Shown: positions 63,908 through 64,000 of the stretch, piece by piece
Layout: each line of letters opens with the position of its first letter
Numbering within the stretch: position 1 is the stretch's first letter
NCBI RefSeq assembly: GCF_020085105.1
Contig: NC_058052.1
Span: forward strand, 15,912,233-15,976,232
Length of the DNA stretch: 64,000 nt
Direction: 5' to 3'
Source of the DNA: Siniperca chuatsi
Lineage: Eukaryota; Chordata; Actinopteri; Centrarchiformes; Sinipercidae
Program-made: the position numbers and the translations under genes
Notes under the pieces: generated by a model
What the model was told of the DNA's origin: nothing
What the model saw: only the letters and a program-made list of their open reading frames with translations
Databases searched by the model: none

Positions 63908-64000
63908 TGAGTGTATGTGTGTGTGTAGATGTCATTAAAGTGATGTTAAAGGGGTTTAAGTGATTGTCTGATCGTGCTAGCTTTGAAGGCTGATTCCTAC
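62262..64000 (+). other. ogdhl: ogdhl intron 15 (incomplete)
   Basis: At least 1.7 kb with no further ogdhl exon: the expected next segment, continuing from VERGTF into an HRHHV-type motif, was searched for by eye and not found. It contains T/C-rich DNA at 62820-63250 and a (GT)n microsatellite near the end. Confidence 0.65.
63854..63906. repeat. (GT)26 microsatellite
   Basis: Fifty-three bp of perfect GT, followed by an imperfect GT/TATG stretch to about 63928. In ogdhl intron 15. Confidence 0.97.

Noticed and set aside
62262..64000. Additional ogdhl exon near the right edge
   Set aside because: No segment encodes the expected continuation after VERGTF; frames at 63332-63598 and 63589-63789 do not resemble the E1 protein.

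Overview
The window is nuclear DNA of a ray-finned fish, probably a percomorph-type teleost. The evidence is four intron-rich vertebrate genes with GT/AG introns (many only 80-400 bp), AT-rich intergenic DNA, abundant CA/GT/TA microsatellites and several interspersed repeats that I recognise from teleost genomes. There is no operon, CRISPR array, phage or plasmid content. I see no undescribed multi-gene system. The interest lies in gene order, fossil transposons, inverted repeats and candidate regulatory sites.

Layout. (1) 1-2461, minus strand: 5' half of cep55, a midbody coiled-coil protein, running off the left edge. (2) About 2470-4324: cep55 upstream intron and the head-to-head promoter region shared with the next gene, including a CTCF-like motif. 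(3) 4325-24702, plus strand: complete myof (myoferlin). The 53 coding exons that I joined keep one frame throughout and give 2037 residues. (4) 24703-26459: myof 3' UTR and parg upstream region. (5) 26460-50569, plus: complete parg (poly(ADP-ribose) glycohydrolase), 17 coding exons, 772 residues, with very large introns that hold most of the repeats. (6) 50570-54456: parg 3' UTR and a gene-free interval. (7) 54457-62261, plus: ogdhl (2-oxoglutarate dehydrogenase-like E1), first 14 coding exons (about 676 residues). The gene continues past the right edge, and 62262-64000 is intron.

The genes do not form a pathway. Cep55 recruits ESCRT factors at the cytokinetic bridge. Myoferlin is a tail-anchored multi-C2 membrane fusion and repair protein. 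PARG removes poly(ADP-ribose). OGDHL is a mitochondrial TPP-dependent E1. The pairs cep55/myof and parg/ogdhl are each neighbours in human, but on different parts of chromosome 10; here they abut.

Exon boundaries were read by eye from splice consensus, phase continuity and remembered family sequence. Coding phases check end to end for myof, parg and ogdhl. UTR exons and transcription starts are tentative. Repeat family names rest on recognition, not on a database search.
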